Origin: CAWHHZ01 sp963829355
Lineage (GTDB): Bacteria > Acidobacteriota > Thermoanaerobaculia > Gp7-AA8 > JAHWKK01
Length of the DNA stretch: 50,361 bases
NCBI GenBank assembly: GCA_963829355.1
Contig: CAWHHZ010000023.1
Coordinates: 1 to 50,361 of the forward strand
Reading direction: 5' to 3'
The notes under the pieces were generated by a model. It was not told the origin of the DNA. It saw only the letters and a program-made list of their open reading frames with translations, and ran no database searches. Positions within the stretch are counted from its first letter, which is position 1, and every line of letters begins with the position of its first letter. Positions 17,149 to 25,001 of this stretch are shown in pieces. Made by a program: the position numbers and the translations under genes.

Positions 17149-19497
17149 TCAGTTCCCGCGCCCGACAGTTCTACGTCGCGACAGCGGCGTCGCCGACCCG
17201 ATTTCAGCACTATTGTCCGAGACGTCGACATCTTCGAGTCCGTTCGCCACGACGGTGAATCGCTGAGTCGGGAGTGCAGAGGAGACATAAGCCCCAAGGG
17301 TGGTGGTTTCGCCCGGCTGCAACTCTGCAATCTTCCCGGAGTACCTGCGGAATGGACCAAACGTGGCGTAAAAGTCCTGAGAAACGACGGAAATATCGCG
17401 AACGACGGTAGAGCCCTCATTCGTGATCTCGATCCGAAGGTGCTGCTCATGGTCATCTCTTCCCACGTCGAAAAGCCGGATCGACAGGTCCCCCTCGACG
17501 GCCTCTATCCGGCCGTTGAATGGCACGCTGGTCGGCGCGAATGCCGGCGCGTCATCCAGAAAAGCCAGCCAGTCGCCGTATCCCAGCCGTACATCACTCA
17601 CGTCGCCGAGGCCGGTCATGGATGTCGGCTGGTCAAAGCCGAGGACTTCGACGATGCGAATCGGACTCCCTGCGACGGCGCGCCACCCTCCCGGCGCTGG
17701 CTCCACATCCATCATCCCTTCGAGCAGATGATGCGACGACGAGGCGAGGAGCTCTCCTGTTCCAGACAGATGAATTGCGTTCGGGTTGCTCCACCATGCA
17801 TCGCGCTCGAGAAGGGGAACCACCCATGTCCCGTCGTCGAGTCCGATCGCCTCGACAGAAGGCGAGTTCATCGGCAATTCGTGGAGCGGTCCGAGCGGCT
17901 CGCCGCTTGAATCCAGCACGAGGGAGTCTGTTCGGTACCCCACGACGCACGGACTGAAGTAGCAGGCATCGGTGTCGAAGAGCAGCAGGAGCCGGTTCCC
18001 GTCGTGCCTTGTGACTCCCATGATCGCAATGTCACGCGGCTCGCCTCTTTCCACGTGCGACGGCGAGCTCTGCAGCGGACTTCCATCGAGACTGAAGCGT
18101 GACCAGAGAAGCTTCTCGTCGTTCGCCCATGCGATCAACAGGTCATCCTCACCCGCATCAGCCGCGAAAGCTCGCGCGTCAGGAGCCTCAATCAGCCGAA
18201 TCGGCTCCTCGTCGAGCCATCCGCCCCGTCTGGTCAGACGCCGCATCGAGACCCAATCCTCTTCGAGAAAGAAGAACGCGAAGCCGTCCGGCGTAGAGAT
18301 GATCATCTCGGCCGAAGTCGGCTGCGGCTCCGGATCGATCGGTAGGCCGCTGCCGTCGAAACGGACGAAGCCGGAGAGTCCTGTCTGCTCAAACCAGTAG
18401 ATCTCCCAGAAGTCGAGCGTAACGAGTGTGACATCCGAAGAGACCACGGTATAGATCTCGAGCGGTGGCAGATAAAGGTTCTGCTTCATCTCCAGCGACC
18501 GGTCGATCGAGCGTGGATCACCCGAGGCGAGGCCTGCATCACCCCATGGACGGAGAACGAGGAAACGATCCCCCGCGCGATCTCCCGCGACGATCGGAGC
18601 TGCTGGCGCGTCGACGATCATCCCACCGCTCCCGTCGATGACCATCGCCCGCTCCCCGTAGGAAACAATGAACTGCTCCTCGCCGAGTGGAAGCGGAAAC
18701 GGGCTCGGAAGCTCGTTTGGCTGTGGATAAACAACCGGTTCAGTCACCTCGAGACTCGTATCGATGATCCGCAGCGTGGTTCCACTTCCCGAGGTCACGA
18801 CCAGCGCTCGATTGCCGTTGATCGAGATGCTCAAGCCCGACGAGTCAGCCACTGTGCCGATCTTCCTGAGCTCCTGCGGCACTCCATTCGAATCGAGTCG
18901 CCAGGCGTGCATTGTCTGCGTGTTGAACGACGAGCGGACGAGGCTGACCACGAGAAAGCCATCGCCGAATGAGCGGATGACGGCGCTGTCCAGCTTCGCC
19001 AGCAGCTCCCGACTCACGAGTCCCTCTTTGTTGACCACAGTGATCCAGATCGAGCCCGAATGGGGGACGCGATCGAGAATTGCGAGATTCCCTGCCGTCG
19101 CCGCCGCATCGACGAAGTCTCCTGCCTCAGAGACTTCGGCAAACGTCGCCACTTCCCCGCTTTCCGAGACATGCAGAATCGAGTGCCCCTCCTGATACGA
19201 CGGGCGCAAGACCAGCCATCCATCGTTCCAGCCCACCGCGAATCCCGTCGCAGCCGCGATCGGGGCACCCTCATCGAGATTCACACCGTCGGCAGTGATG
19301 CGCTGGCCATGTACGAGGAACATCCCTCCCTCACTCGCCACCACACGACCTGGCACCGCATCGATCAACTTGGTGCGCGGCTCGGCGAGGGGATGCCGGT
19401 CGATGATCGACGCGTGAAGAGAGAAGGAGAGAAAGACGACGAGGAGCGCGAAGATGCGCGGGAGGTGCCGACTCATGCGAGTGATAAATGAGAGCAT
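17149..19497 (-). CDS. Large exported protein, beta-propeller-like
   Basis: 782 residues with an N-terminal signal peptide (IFALLVVFLSFSLHAS). The body has many repeated short beta-strand segments of the kind ending in ...W..RFSLDG, GYRTDSLVLDSSGEP, IHLSGTGELL, which suggests a propeller of about seven blades. Residues 660-760 form a separate C-terminal beta-sandwich (LRIEITNEGSTVVRDISVVSQ, GKIAELQPGETTTLGAYV) like CARDB/DUF11 domains. Two Met codons (19497 and 19476) could start; neither has a clear ribosome site. No partner genes are evident; function unknown. A related but broken sequence lies at 29190-29812. Confidence 0.75.
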   Translation of the reverse strand: MLSFITRMSRHLPRIFALLVVFLSFSLHASIIDRHPLAEPRTKLIDAVPGRVVASEGGMFLVHGQRITADGVNLDEGAPIAAATGFAVGWNDGWLVLRPSYQEGHSILHVSESGEVATFAEVSEAGDFVDAAATAGNLAILDRVPHSGSIWITVVNKEGLVSRELLAKLDSAVIRSFGDGFLVVSLVRSSFNTQTMHAWRLDSNGVPQELRKIGTVADSSGLSISINGNRALVVTSGSGTTLRIIDTSLEVTEPVVYPQPNELPSPFPLPLGEEQFIVSYGERAMVIDGSGGMIVDAPAAPIVAGDRAGDRFLVLRPWGDAGLASGDPRSIDRSLEMKQNLYLPPLEIYTVVSSDVTLVTLDFWEIYWFEQTGLSGFVRFDGSGLPIDPEPQPTSAEMIISTPDGFAFFFLEEDWVSMRRLTRRGGWLDEEPIRLIEAPDARAFAADAGEDDLLIAWANDEKLLWSRFSLDGSPLQSSPSHVERGEPRDIAIMGVTRHDGNRLLLLFDTDACYFSPCVVGYRTDSLVLDSSGEPLGPLHELPMNSPSVEAIGLDDGTWVVPLLERDAWWSNPNAIHLSGTGELLASSSHHLLEGMMDVEPAPGGWRAVAGSPIRIVEVLGFDQPTSMTGLGDVSDVRLGYGDWLAFLDDAPAFAPTSVPFNGRIEAVEGDLSIRLFDVGRDDHEQHLRIEITNEGSTVVRDISVVSQDFYATFGPFRRYSGKIAELQPGETTTLGAYVSSALPTQRFTVVANGLEDVDVSDNSAEIGSATPLSRRRTVGRGN

Positions 19498-19639
19498 GCA
19501 CTGTCAATTCCACGCAAGATTACAGCTACACATCGGTGCCATGGCACCTTGCGCGCCTCCGAGCCCTGCCCTCGGCCTTTCAGCTCTTCACGGATGGATT
19601 CACCCTCAACTCCACCTGATGTAACCTCTCACCTTCATC

Positions 19640-20899
19640 ATGACCCGTGCCTCATCCGACGACATCCGCGAGATCGTCGATCGCATCTATCGTGACGACT
19701 CGCGCCGAATCTTCGCGACGCTCGTCCGACTCCTCGGCGATTTCGACACCGCTGAGGAAGCGATGCACGAAGCCTTTGCCGTTGCGGTCGAAAAGTGGGC
19801 GAAGGAGGGAGTCCCGGACAACCCCGTGTCCTGGCTCGTATCGACCGGACGATTCCGCGCCATCGATTCCATCCGGCGGCTGAAGCGCTTCGAATCGGAT
19901 CCGAAGCGGTTGGAGACAGCGGTCGCGCAGGAACAGATGGCCGATCTCGACGAGAAGCAGTTCCGCGACGACCAGCTCCGGCTGATCTTCACCTGCTGTC
20001 ATCCGGCACTTCCTCACCCGACACAGGTTGCGATGACGTTGCGCGAGATGTGCGGGCTCACTACCGAGGAAGTTGCAAGTGCCTTTCTCACGTCCCCGCC
20101 GACGATCGCTCAGAGGATCGTTCGTGGCAAGGCGAAGATCCGTGACGCAAAGATTCCGTATCGGGTTCCGTCCAGGCAGGAGCTGCACGACCGGCTCGAT
20201 TCAGTACTGACCGTGATCTACCTCGTGTTCAACGAAGGCTACTCAGCCTCCCGCGGCGGCGATGCGATCCGGCACGAGCTGACGGACGAAGCGATCCGGC
20301 TCGGCCGCATCCTGCTCGACCTCCTCCCCGACCCGGAAGTGATGGGTCTTCTCGCCCTCATGCTTCTTCACGACTCTCGCAAGAGATCGCGCATCGACGC
20401 AGCCGGCGATCTCGTTCTTCTCGAGGATCAGGATCGATCACTCTGGGATCAGGAGAAGATTGCGGAGGGACGAGGACTCGTCGCCCGAGCATTCGCATCG
20501 GGTGAGGTCGGCACCTACACCATCCAGGCAGCGATCTCGGACGTGCATGCCGCCGCGTCGCATTCGGCCGGCACCGACTGGGCCCATATCGTCGAGCTCT
20601 ACGATCTCCTGCTCACCGCGGATCCCTCACCCATCGCCCGGCTCAACCGCGCGGTCGCGATTGCGATGCGGGATGGCGCTGAGGAGGGGCTGCGACTGAT
20701 CGACGCGCTCTTGCAGACTGGTGAGCTCGAGACCTACCACCTCGCCCACGCCGCGCGCGCCGACCTCTGCCGCCGCCTCGACCGCCCCGCCGAAGCCCGC
20801 CAGTCCTACGCCAGAGCTCTCGAGCTGGCGACGCAGGAGCCGGAGCGGCGATTCCTCGAGCGCAGGCTGAGAGAAGTCGAGCTGACAGATGGATCGTGA
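19640..20899 (+). CDS. ECF42-type sigma factor with C-terminal TPR-like extension
   Basis: 419 residues. Residues 10-185 hold sigma regions 2 and 4 (FDTAEEAMHEAFAVAVEKW, SWLVSTGRFRAIDSIRR, QVAMTLREMCGLTTEEVASAFL, TIAQRIVRGKAKIRDA). The rest is the long helical extension typical of ECF42 (LTVIYLVFNEGYSAS, HDSRKRSRIDAAGDLVLLEDQDRSLWD, ending in TPR-like YHLAHAARADLCRRLDRPAEARQSY). ECF42 factors lack a classical anti-sigma partner; the extension is thought to control activity. They are usually encoded beside DGPF (YCII-like) genes, exactly as seen here downstream. It should direct transcription of those genes. Confidence 0.92.
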   Translation: MTRASSDDIREIVDRIYRDDSRRIFATLVRLLGDFDTAEEAMHEAFAVAVEKWAKEGVPDNPVSWLVSTGRFRAIDSIRRLKRFESDPKRLETAVAQEQMADLDEKQFRDDQLRLIFTCCHPALPHPTQVAMTLREMCGLTTEEVASAFLTSPPTIAQRIVRGKAKIRDAKIPYRVPSRQELHDRLDSVLTVIYLVFNEGYSASRGGDAIRHELTDEAIRLGRILLDLLPDPEVMGLLALMLLHDSRKRSRIDAAGDLVLLEDQDRSLWDQEKIAEGRGLVARAFASGEVGTYTIQAAISDVHAAASHSAGTDWAHIVELYDLLLTADPSPIARLNRAVAIAMRDGAEEGLRLIDALLQTGELETYHLAHAARADLCRRLDRPAEARQSYARALELATQEPERRFLERRLREVELTDGS

Positions 20900-20973
20900 G
20901 TCTCGGCTCTCGGTTCTCGGACTTCCCTACAGCGCCGCGACGGCGGCACAACCTAGCCCAGGGCGTGAGCCCT

Positions 20974-21075
20974 AATGGCGTTGAGTTGAGGGTCCGACCG
21001 AGAATCGTCATGCCGAGCGGGCGGGTGGGCGGGCATGCGAGGCAGCTCGCGAGTAATCGTTAACTCAACGTCATT
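20974..21075. repeat. Foldback element copy 1 (ends AATGGCGTTGAGTT)
   Basis: AATGGCGTTGAGTT (20974-20987) and AACTCAACGTCATT (21062-21075) are inverted ends with one mismatch. The interior GCCGAGCGGGCGGGTGGGCGG is shared with the larger copy at 21831. It lies in the 503-bp gap 20900-21402, whose remainder is GC-rich with short repeats of CCCAGGGC/GCCCTGGG and contains no gene that I can support. Confidence 0.8.
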
Positions 21076-21402
21076 GGGGCGTGGCCCTGGGAGCGCCAGC
21101 TCCCCAGAGAGGCCACAACGGCGGCCGACAAACGGCCCCCTAGATCAGAAAAGGCCTGTCGCCCGCCTTCGCGGGCTCCGGGTTGTGCGATTCAATGCCC
21201 AGGGCTCAGCCCTGGGCGTTGCCCGCTCCTGCAAGGAAGTCCAGGAGCGGAGATCCCGAAACCACCGCCTGAAAAACCAACACAAAGAGAGATCCCGAGA
21301 ACCCGGGAACTGAGAACCGAGAACTTTTTCCCCGCCCCCCTGTCGATTTCTCCGCCTCCCGTTCGACTACCAGATGACAACGAACAAACGGAGGACACAA
21401 TC

Positions 21403-21813
21403 ATGAGATTCATCTGTATGGGATATGCGGATCCGGCGATATTTACCGCTATGTCGGAGGAGGAGATGAACGCCGCGATGGAAGAGTGTTTTCTTTACGA
21501 TGACGAGCTGCGGCGCGGAGGTCATTTCGCTGGAGGCGAGGCCCTCCAGGGCGTGGAAAACGCGGTGACGCTGCGCCACCGGAACGGCAACGTCGATGTC
21601 ACCGACGGCCCGTACGTCGAGACGAAGGAGTATCTCGGAGGAATCCTGATTCTCGAAGCCCGTGATCTCAACCACGCGATCGCCCTGATGTCGAAACACC
21701 CCGGCGTCCGCTTCGGCCCCTTCGAAATCCGCCCCGCAGACGAAGAGATTCACGCTTTGATAAGCAGTCGTCAGTCGAACCACGAAGGCCGCGAAGCGGC
21801 CGAAAGATCATAG
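21403..21813 (+). CDS. DGPF-domain (YCII-related) protein 1
   Basis: 136 residues from ATG 21403 with GGAGGA upstream. The name-giving motif appears as VTDGPYVETKEYLGG, followed by LILEARDLNHAIALMSKHPGV, and the start is MRFICMGYADPAIF. The fold is a ferredoxin-like dimer; no enzymatic activity is established for the family. It is the first of three DGPF genes behind the ECF42 factor and probably part of its regulon. The last 16 residues (SSRQSNHEGREAAERS) read into repeat-like sequence and are unlikely to be conserved. Confidence 0.88.
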   Translation: MRFICMGYADPAIFTAMSEEEMNAAMEECFLYDDELRRGGHFAGGEALQGVENAVTLRHRNGNVDVTDGPYVETKEYLGGILILEARDLNHAIALMSKHPGVRFGPFEIRPADEEIHALISSRQSNHEGREAAERS

Positions 21814-21830
21814 CCCCCGGCTTCAGCCGC

Positions 21831-22083
21831 AATGGCGTTGAGTTAAGCGATTGTCACCCCGAGCGGGCGGGTGGGCGGGAAAGCGAGGGCCTGCCCTGAG
21901 GGGTGCTGGGAGGGGGAAGCCGAAGGGGGCCTCGCAAGTTACGTGCTCTGTCGGCGGGGAGCTGGCGCTCGCTCATGCAGCGGCCCAGACGTCATAGTAC
22001 GAAACTAGCGAGCTCCCTCGCTTGCCCACCCACCCGCCCGCTCGGGGTGACAATTCTCGGGCGCACCTTAACTCAACGCCATT
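21831..22083. repeat. Foldback element copy 2, 253 bp
   Basis: Ends AATGGCGTTGAGTTAA (21831-21846) and TTAACTCAACGCCATT (22068-22083) are perfectly inverted. The symmetry extends inward over about 70 bp (TTGTCACCCCGAGCGGGCGG against CCGCCCGCTCGGGGTGACAA) and outward through CAGCC/GGCT. It occupies the space between two DGPF genes and carries no gene. Confidence 0.88.
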
Positions 22084-22165
22084 AGGGCTTCAGCCGGGGG
22101 TCCATGAGCAACAAGAGAAACATACGAGCCCGCGAAGCGGGCGACAGAAAAAAGGAGAGAGAACA

Positions 22166-22622
22166 ATGAGAGTCATGGTGTTCGTCAAAGCAACGAAAAG
22201 TTCCGAAGAGGGGGTGATGCCCTCCGAGGAGATGCTGACCGAAATGATGCGCTACAACGAGGAGCTCGTGAACGCCGGGATCATGCTTGCGGGCGAAGGT
22301 CTCAAGCCGACCAGCCAGGCAGTCCGCGTCCGCTTCTCCGGAAAAGACCGCACCGTCATCGACGGCCCGTTCGCCGAAACCAAAGAGCTCGTCGCTGGCT
22401 ACTGGCTCTGGGAAGTCGAAGTCGATGGACGAAGCGATCGAGTGGGTGAAGAAGTGCCCGAATCCGATGCCCGAGGAGTCCGACATCGAGATCCGTCCGA
22501 TATTCGACGTCGAAGACTTCGGCGAAGCCCTCACCCCCGAGGTGCGCGAACAGGGAGAGCGGCTGAGAAAGCAGACGGAGGCCCGCCAGTCATCAGTCGA
22601 CAGTCCTCGGTCGTCAGAGTAG
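22166..22622 (+). pseudogene. DGPF-domain protein 2, single frameshift
   Basis: ATG 22166 follows AAGGAGAG. The frame reads MRVMVFVKATKSSEEG through VIDGPFAETKELVAGYWLWEV, then family sequence continues one frame over as KSMDEAIEWVKKCPNPMPEE and ends at 22622. The break is in the run gaagtcgaagtcg at 22412-22424; one extra G (about 22418) would explain it, and the 457-nt span is one base over a multiple of three. Either slippage in the tandem GAAGTCG repeat, a recent mutation, or a sequencing error. If intact it would be a 151-residue PhnB-neighbour YCII protein. Confidence 0.85.
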
Positions 22623-22672
22623 CCCTGAATGGGGTCCCGCCTCCGGCTCGATCTCGGCGGGACCACCGATAT

Positions 22673-22700
22673 CTTTCATCTTTCATCTTTCATCTTTCGA
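22673..22700. repeat. Heptamer tandem array CTTTCAT next to a ribosome site
   Basis: Three CTTTCAT units plus CTTTCGA, ending directly at AAAGGAG of the VOC gene at 22714. Confidence 0.85.
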
Positions 22701-22713
22701 AAGGAGCCCCCCC

Positions 22714-23208
22714 ATGCCCGTCACCCCCATCACCCCTTGTTTGTGGTTCGACGACAAGGCTGAGGAAGCAGCAAACTTCTATGTCAGCGTTTTCCCTGAC
22801 TCCAAAATCAAGACGATCAGCCATTACACCGAGGCTGGGCAGGAGATCCACGGCAGGCCGCCGGGAAGCGTCATGGCAGTCGACTTCGAGCTGCAGGGCC
22901 AGCCGTTCATGGCGCTCAACGGTGGCCCTATGTTCCGGTTCAGCGAGGCGATCTCGCTCCAGGTGATCTGCGAGAGCCAGGAAGAGGTCGATCACTACTG
23001 GGACACGCTGCGCCAGGGTGGCGACGAGAACGCCCAGCAGTGCGGCTGGCTCAAAGACCGCTTCGGTGTCTCCTGGCAGGTCTTCCCGCGCGAGCTGAAC
23101 GAGCTGATCAACGACCCCGACCGCACCCGCGCCGCCCGCGCCCTGAACGCAATGATGCCGATGAAGAAGATCGACATCGAAGCCATAAGGCGAGCCTCGG
23201 AACGCTGA
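22714..23208 (+). CDS. PhnB-like VOC (glyoxalase-superfamily) protein
   Basis: 164 residues starting MPVTPITPCLWFDDKAEEAANFY, the typical opening of the PhnB/3-demethylubiquinone-methyltransferase-like group, with GQEIHGRPPGSVMAVDFELQGQPFMALNGGP and the C-terminal signature CGWLKDRFGVSWQVFPRELNEL. The VOC fold often binds a metal, but this subgroup has no proven reaction. AAAGGAG lies seven bases upstream. It belongs to the ECF42 neighbourhood, where VOC and DGPF genes commonly occur together. Confidence 0.88.
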   Translation: MPVTPITPCLWFDDKAEEAANFYVSVFPDSKIKTISHYTEAGQEIHGRPPGSVMAVDFELQGQPFMALNGGPMFRFSEAISLQVICESQEEVDHYWDTLRQGGDENAQQCGWLKDRFGVSWQVFPRELNELINDPDRTRAARALNAMMPMKKIDIEAIRRASER

Positions 23209-23236
23209 CGTATCGCCTCCGGCGATCGTCGGCGTA

Positions 23237-23259
23237 GGTGAGGGCTTGAAGCCCTCACC
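23237..23259. terminator. Strong hairpin after the VOC gene
   Basis: GGTGAGGGC (23237-23245) and GCCCTCACC (23251-23259) form a perfect 9-bp stem (11 bp if TT/AA is counted). No T-run follows on either strand, so a termination role is uncertain. Similar GAGGGCTT/AAGCCCTC palindromes are common dispersed repeats. Confidence 0.4.
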
Positions 23260-23319
23260 CACGCAATCAAAACCACCCGAACACCCCTTGAACCCTTGAA
23301 CCCCGAAAAGGAGCCACCC

Positions 23320-23364
23320 GTGAAGTCCGCCAACCCCTATCTCAATTTCAACGGCAACACCCTT
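23320..23364 (+). pseudogene. Remnant of a second PhnB-like VOC gene (first 15 codons only)
   Basis: AAAAGGAG (23306-23313) is followed by GTG 23320 and VKSANPYLNFNGNTL, which matches the conserved N-terminus of PhnB-type proteins (usually x-x-NPYLNFNGN-x-EEAFNFY). The similarity stops abruptly and the frame ends at a TGA inside the octamer array near 23416. The rest of the gene has been deleted. Octamers of CCTTGAAC (23286-23301) precede the ribosome site. Confidence 0.65.
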
Positions 23365-23395
23365 CCAGGATCATCACCGCCTCTCACGTTTCACT

Positions 23396-23419
23396 TTGAA
23401 CTTTTGAACTTTTGAACTC
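23396..23419. repeat. Octamer tandem array TTGAACTT next to a ribosome site
   Basis: Two TTGAACTT units and one TTGAACTC, followed three bases later by GAAGGAG of the DGPF gene at 23436. Confidence 0.85.
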
Positions 23420-23435
23420 TCCGAAGGAGCCCAAC

Positions 23436-23786
23436 ATGAAATACATCCTCCTCGTCTACGGCTCCGAAGATGCCTGGACCGAACAGGAACGCAACGAATG
23501 CATGGCGGAATCGACCGGGCTCTGCCATCAGCTCGCCGAAGCGGGACAGTTCATCACCGCTTCACCACTCCAGTCGGTGCGCACAGCGACGAGTCTTCGA
23601 ATCAGGAACGGCAACCGCGTGGTCACCGACGGTCCATTCGCGGAAACGACCGAACAGCTCGGTGGCTTCTATCTCGTCGACGCTGCCGATCTCGACGAAG
23701 CGCTCGCCATCGCCTCTCGCATCCCGGCCGCCTCGGTCGGAACGATCGAAGTCCGTCCGCTCGAGGTTCTCCCTGACTTGCCGTGA
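23436..23786 (+). CDS. DGPF-domain (YCII-related) protein 3
   Basis: 116 residues from ATG 23436, chosen over a GTG/ATG reading from 23412 because GAAGGAG sits six bases upstream. Start MKYILLVYGSEDAWTEQE and motif VVTDGPFAETTEQLGGFYLVDAADLDEA are classical for the DGPF family. It completes the ECF42-linked set. No catalytic role is known for the family. Confidence 0.9.
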   Translation: MKYILLVYGSEDAWTEQERNECMAESTGLCHQLAEAGQFITASPLQSVRTATSLRIRNGNRVVTDGPFAETTEQLGGFYLVDAADLDEALAIASRIPAASVGTIEVRPLEVLPDLP

Positions 23787-23831
23787 TGAATCCGGAGTCC
23801 GCCTGAGTCCTGCTCGCGGACTCCGACTCTC

Positions 23832-24734
23832 TCACTCGAAGGACGCGGACCGCAGAAGCCGGCTCGCTCCGGTCATCGGGTCGAGCGCGTACATCTCGTA
23901 GTTCCACTCGTACTCCCGGTTCGCGCCGCTCCGCCCCAGGTCCACATACCGGAGCAGAATCAGCTCGTCTCCCAGCACTCTGCTTTGAAGACCGGGATGG
24001 TTCACGCCGAGCGCATCCTCCAGTCCCGTGGGGGTGACGGGGGAGGCGAGGACGTCCAGAAGATTTGTCGGGACGCTCTCGATGAGCGCACCATCACCGT
24101 CGAGGTGAAACAGCACTGGTACCGGCTCCGTGCCCGTACCCACGCGACGCCCGAGGGCGATGTAGCGGTCGAGCTTCTGGGAGTAGCTGACGGTGAAGAG
24201 ACCAGTCTCACCGAGCTCTCCTTCGATCCACTCATCTTCGTCGAGATCGTAGAGGTAGATCTCTCTGACCAGTTTGCCTCCAGTCAGTCCTCGGAGACCG
24301 TATCCATACCTCGGTGCGACGAGGATGCGACGTTCGTCCGTGTCAAATGCGAGAAGAGGTGAGCCACCGCTCTGAGGAAACCGCGCCACCGGCTCGACGC
24401 GCATCCCCGGCACACTCACCCGCATCAGATGGTCGCGTCCTCGGAAGTTCTTCTTCCACGTGTAGAGCGAGTCGGTCTCCGCATCCCAGGCCGACTGCGA
24501 GAAATTGAGATACGGCTCTGTGAAAGGTATCCCTTCCGCGCGGCTGATCCCGTCCTTCGTCAGCGGCACGACCAGATGATTCCCCTCGTCGAAATACTGC
24601 TCCCGATCCGTGAACGGCTCGGGCGGCTGGAAGAAGAACACCATCGATGACGGCTCCTCCGGCTGTCCGCCACAAAACGCGTTCGACAGCGAAAGAGCCA
24701 CCACCACGAAGACCCACCACCGACTCGTCATCAC
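23832..24734 (-). CDS. Exported protein of unknown function
   Basis: 300 residues. The N-terminus is a signal peptide (WWVFVVVALSLSNAFCGG); Cys follows AF, which is a poor lipobox, so lipidation is doubtful. The rest has spaced beta-strand motifs (SLYTWKKNFRGRDHLMRVSVPG, LLAFDTDERRILVAPRYG, REIYLYDLDEDEW, YEMYALDPMTGASRLL) suggesting a beta-propeller. No family recognised. It converges on the DGPF gene at 23786 with 45 bp between the stops. Confidence 0.7.
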   Translation of the reverse strand: MMTSRWWVFVVVALSLSNAFCGGQPEEPSSMVFFFQPPEPFTDREQYFDEGNHLVVPLTKDGISRAEGIPFTEPYLNFSQSAWDAETDSLYTWKKNFRGRDHLMRVSVPGMRVEPVARFPQSGGSPLLAFDTDERRILVAPRYGYGLRGLTGGKLVREIYLYDLDEDEWIEGELGETGLFTVSYSQKLDRYIALGRRVGTGTEPVPVLFHLDGDGALIESVPTNLLDVLASPVTPTGLEDALGVNHPGLQSRVLGDELILLRYVDLGRSGANREYEWNYEMYALDPMTGASRLLRSASFE

Positions 24735-24813
24735 TCAATCGTAGGAAATCCCGCCGGGCAAGCGCAATTCCAAGGAGTCCTAAGTTGGTCCGATTCGAAC
24801 TCCATACTCTTCT

Positions 24814-24855
24814 GCATTCAGCATTCGGATTTCAGCATTCAGCATTCAGCATTCC
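24814..24855. repeat. Heptamer tandem array GCATTCA, six units
   Basis: Six 7-bp units, GCATTCA with single changes, lie 24 bp upstream of the tRNA-Arg gene. Confidence 0.9.
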
Positions 24856-24879
24856 TTACGATACAATCCCCCCCGTTGC

Positions 24880-24956
24880 GCGCCCCTAGCTCAATTGGAT
24901 AGAGCATCAGACTTCGGATCTGAGGGTTGGGGGTTCGAGTCCCTCGGGGCGCGCCA
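24880..24956 (+). tRNA. tRNA-Arg (anticodon TCG)
   Basis: 77 bases with encoded CCA. The acceptor stem GCGCCCC pairs with GGGGCGC, the D-arm contains AGCTCAATTGGATAGAGC, the anticodon stem TCAGA/TCTGA encloses loop CTTCGGA (anticodon TCG, reading CGA and probably related CGN codons), and the T-arm is GGGGGTTCGAGTCCCTC. All four arms are intact. It stands alone, with no neighbouring tRNA and no integrase. Confidence 0.97.
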
Positions 24957-25001
24957 ATTTCGGAATCCAGAACGCTGCGCCGCTTTCTTTTCTCAAACCG
25001 A

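Noticed and set aside
24735..24956. tRNA-Arg considered as an integration site of a genomic island
   Set aside because: No second copy of the tRNA 3' end was found in the window and no integrase lies nearby; the evidence for insertion is at proC instead.
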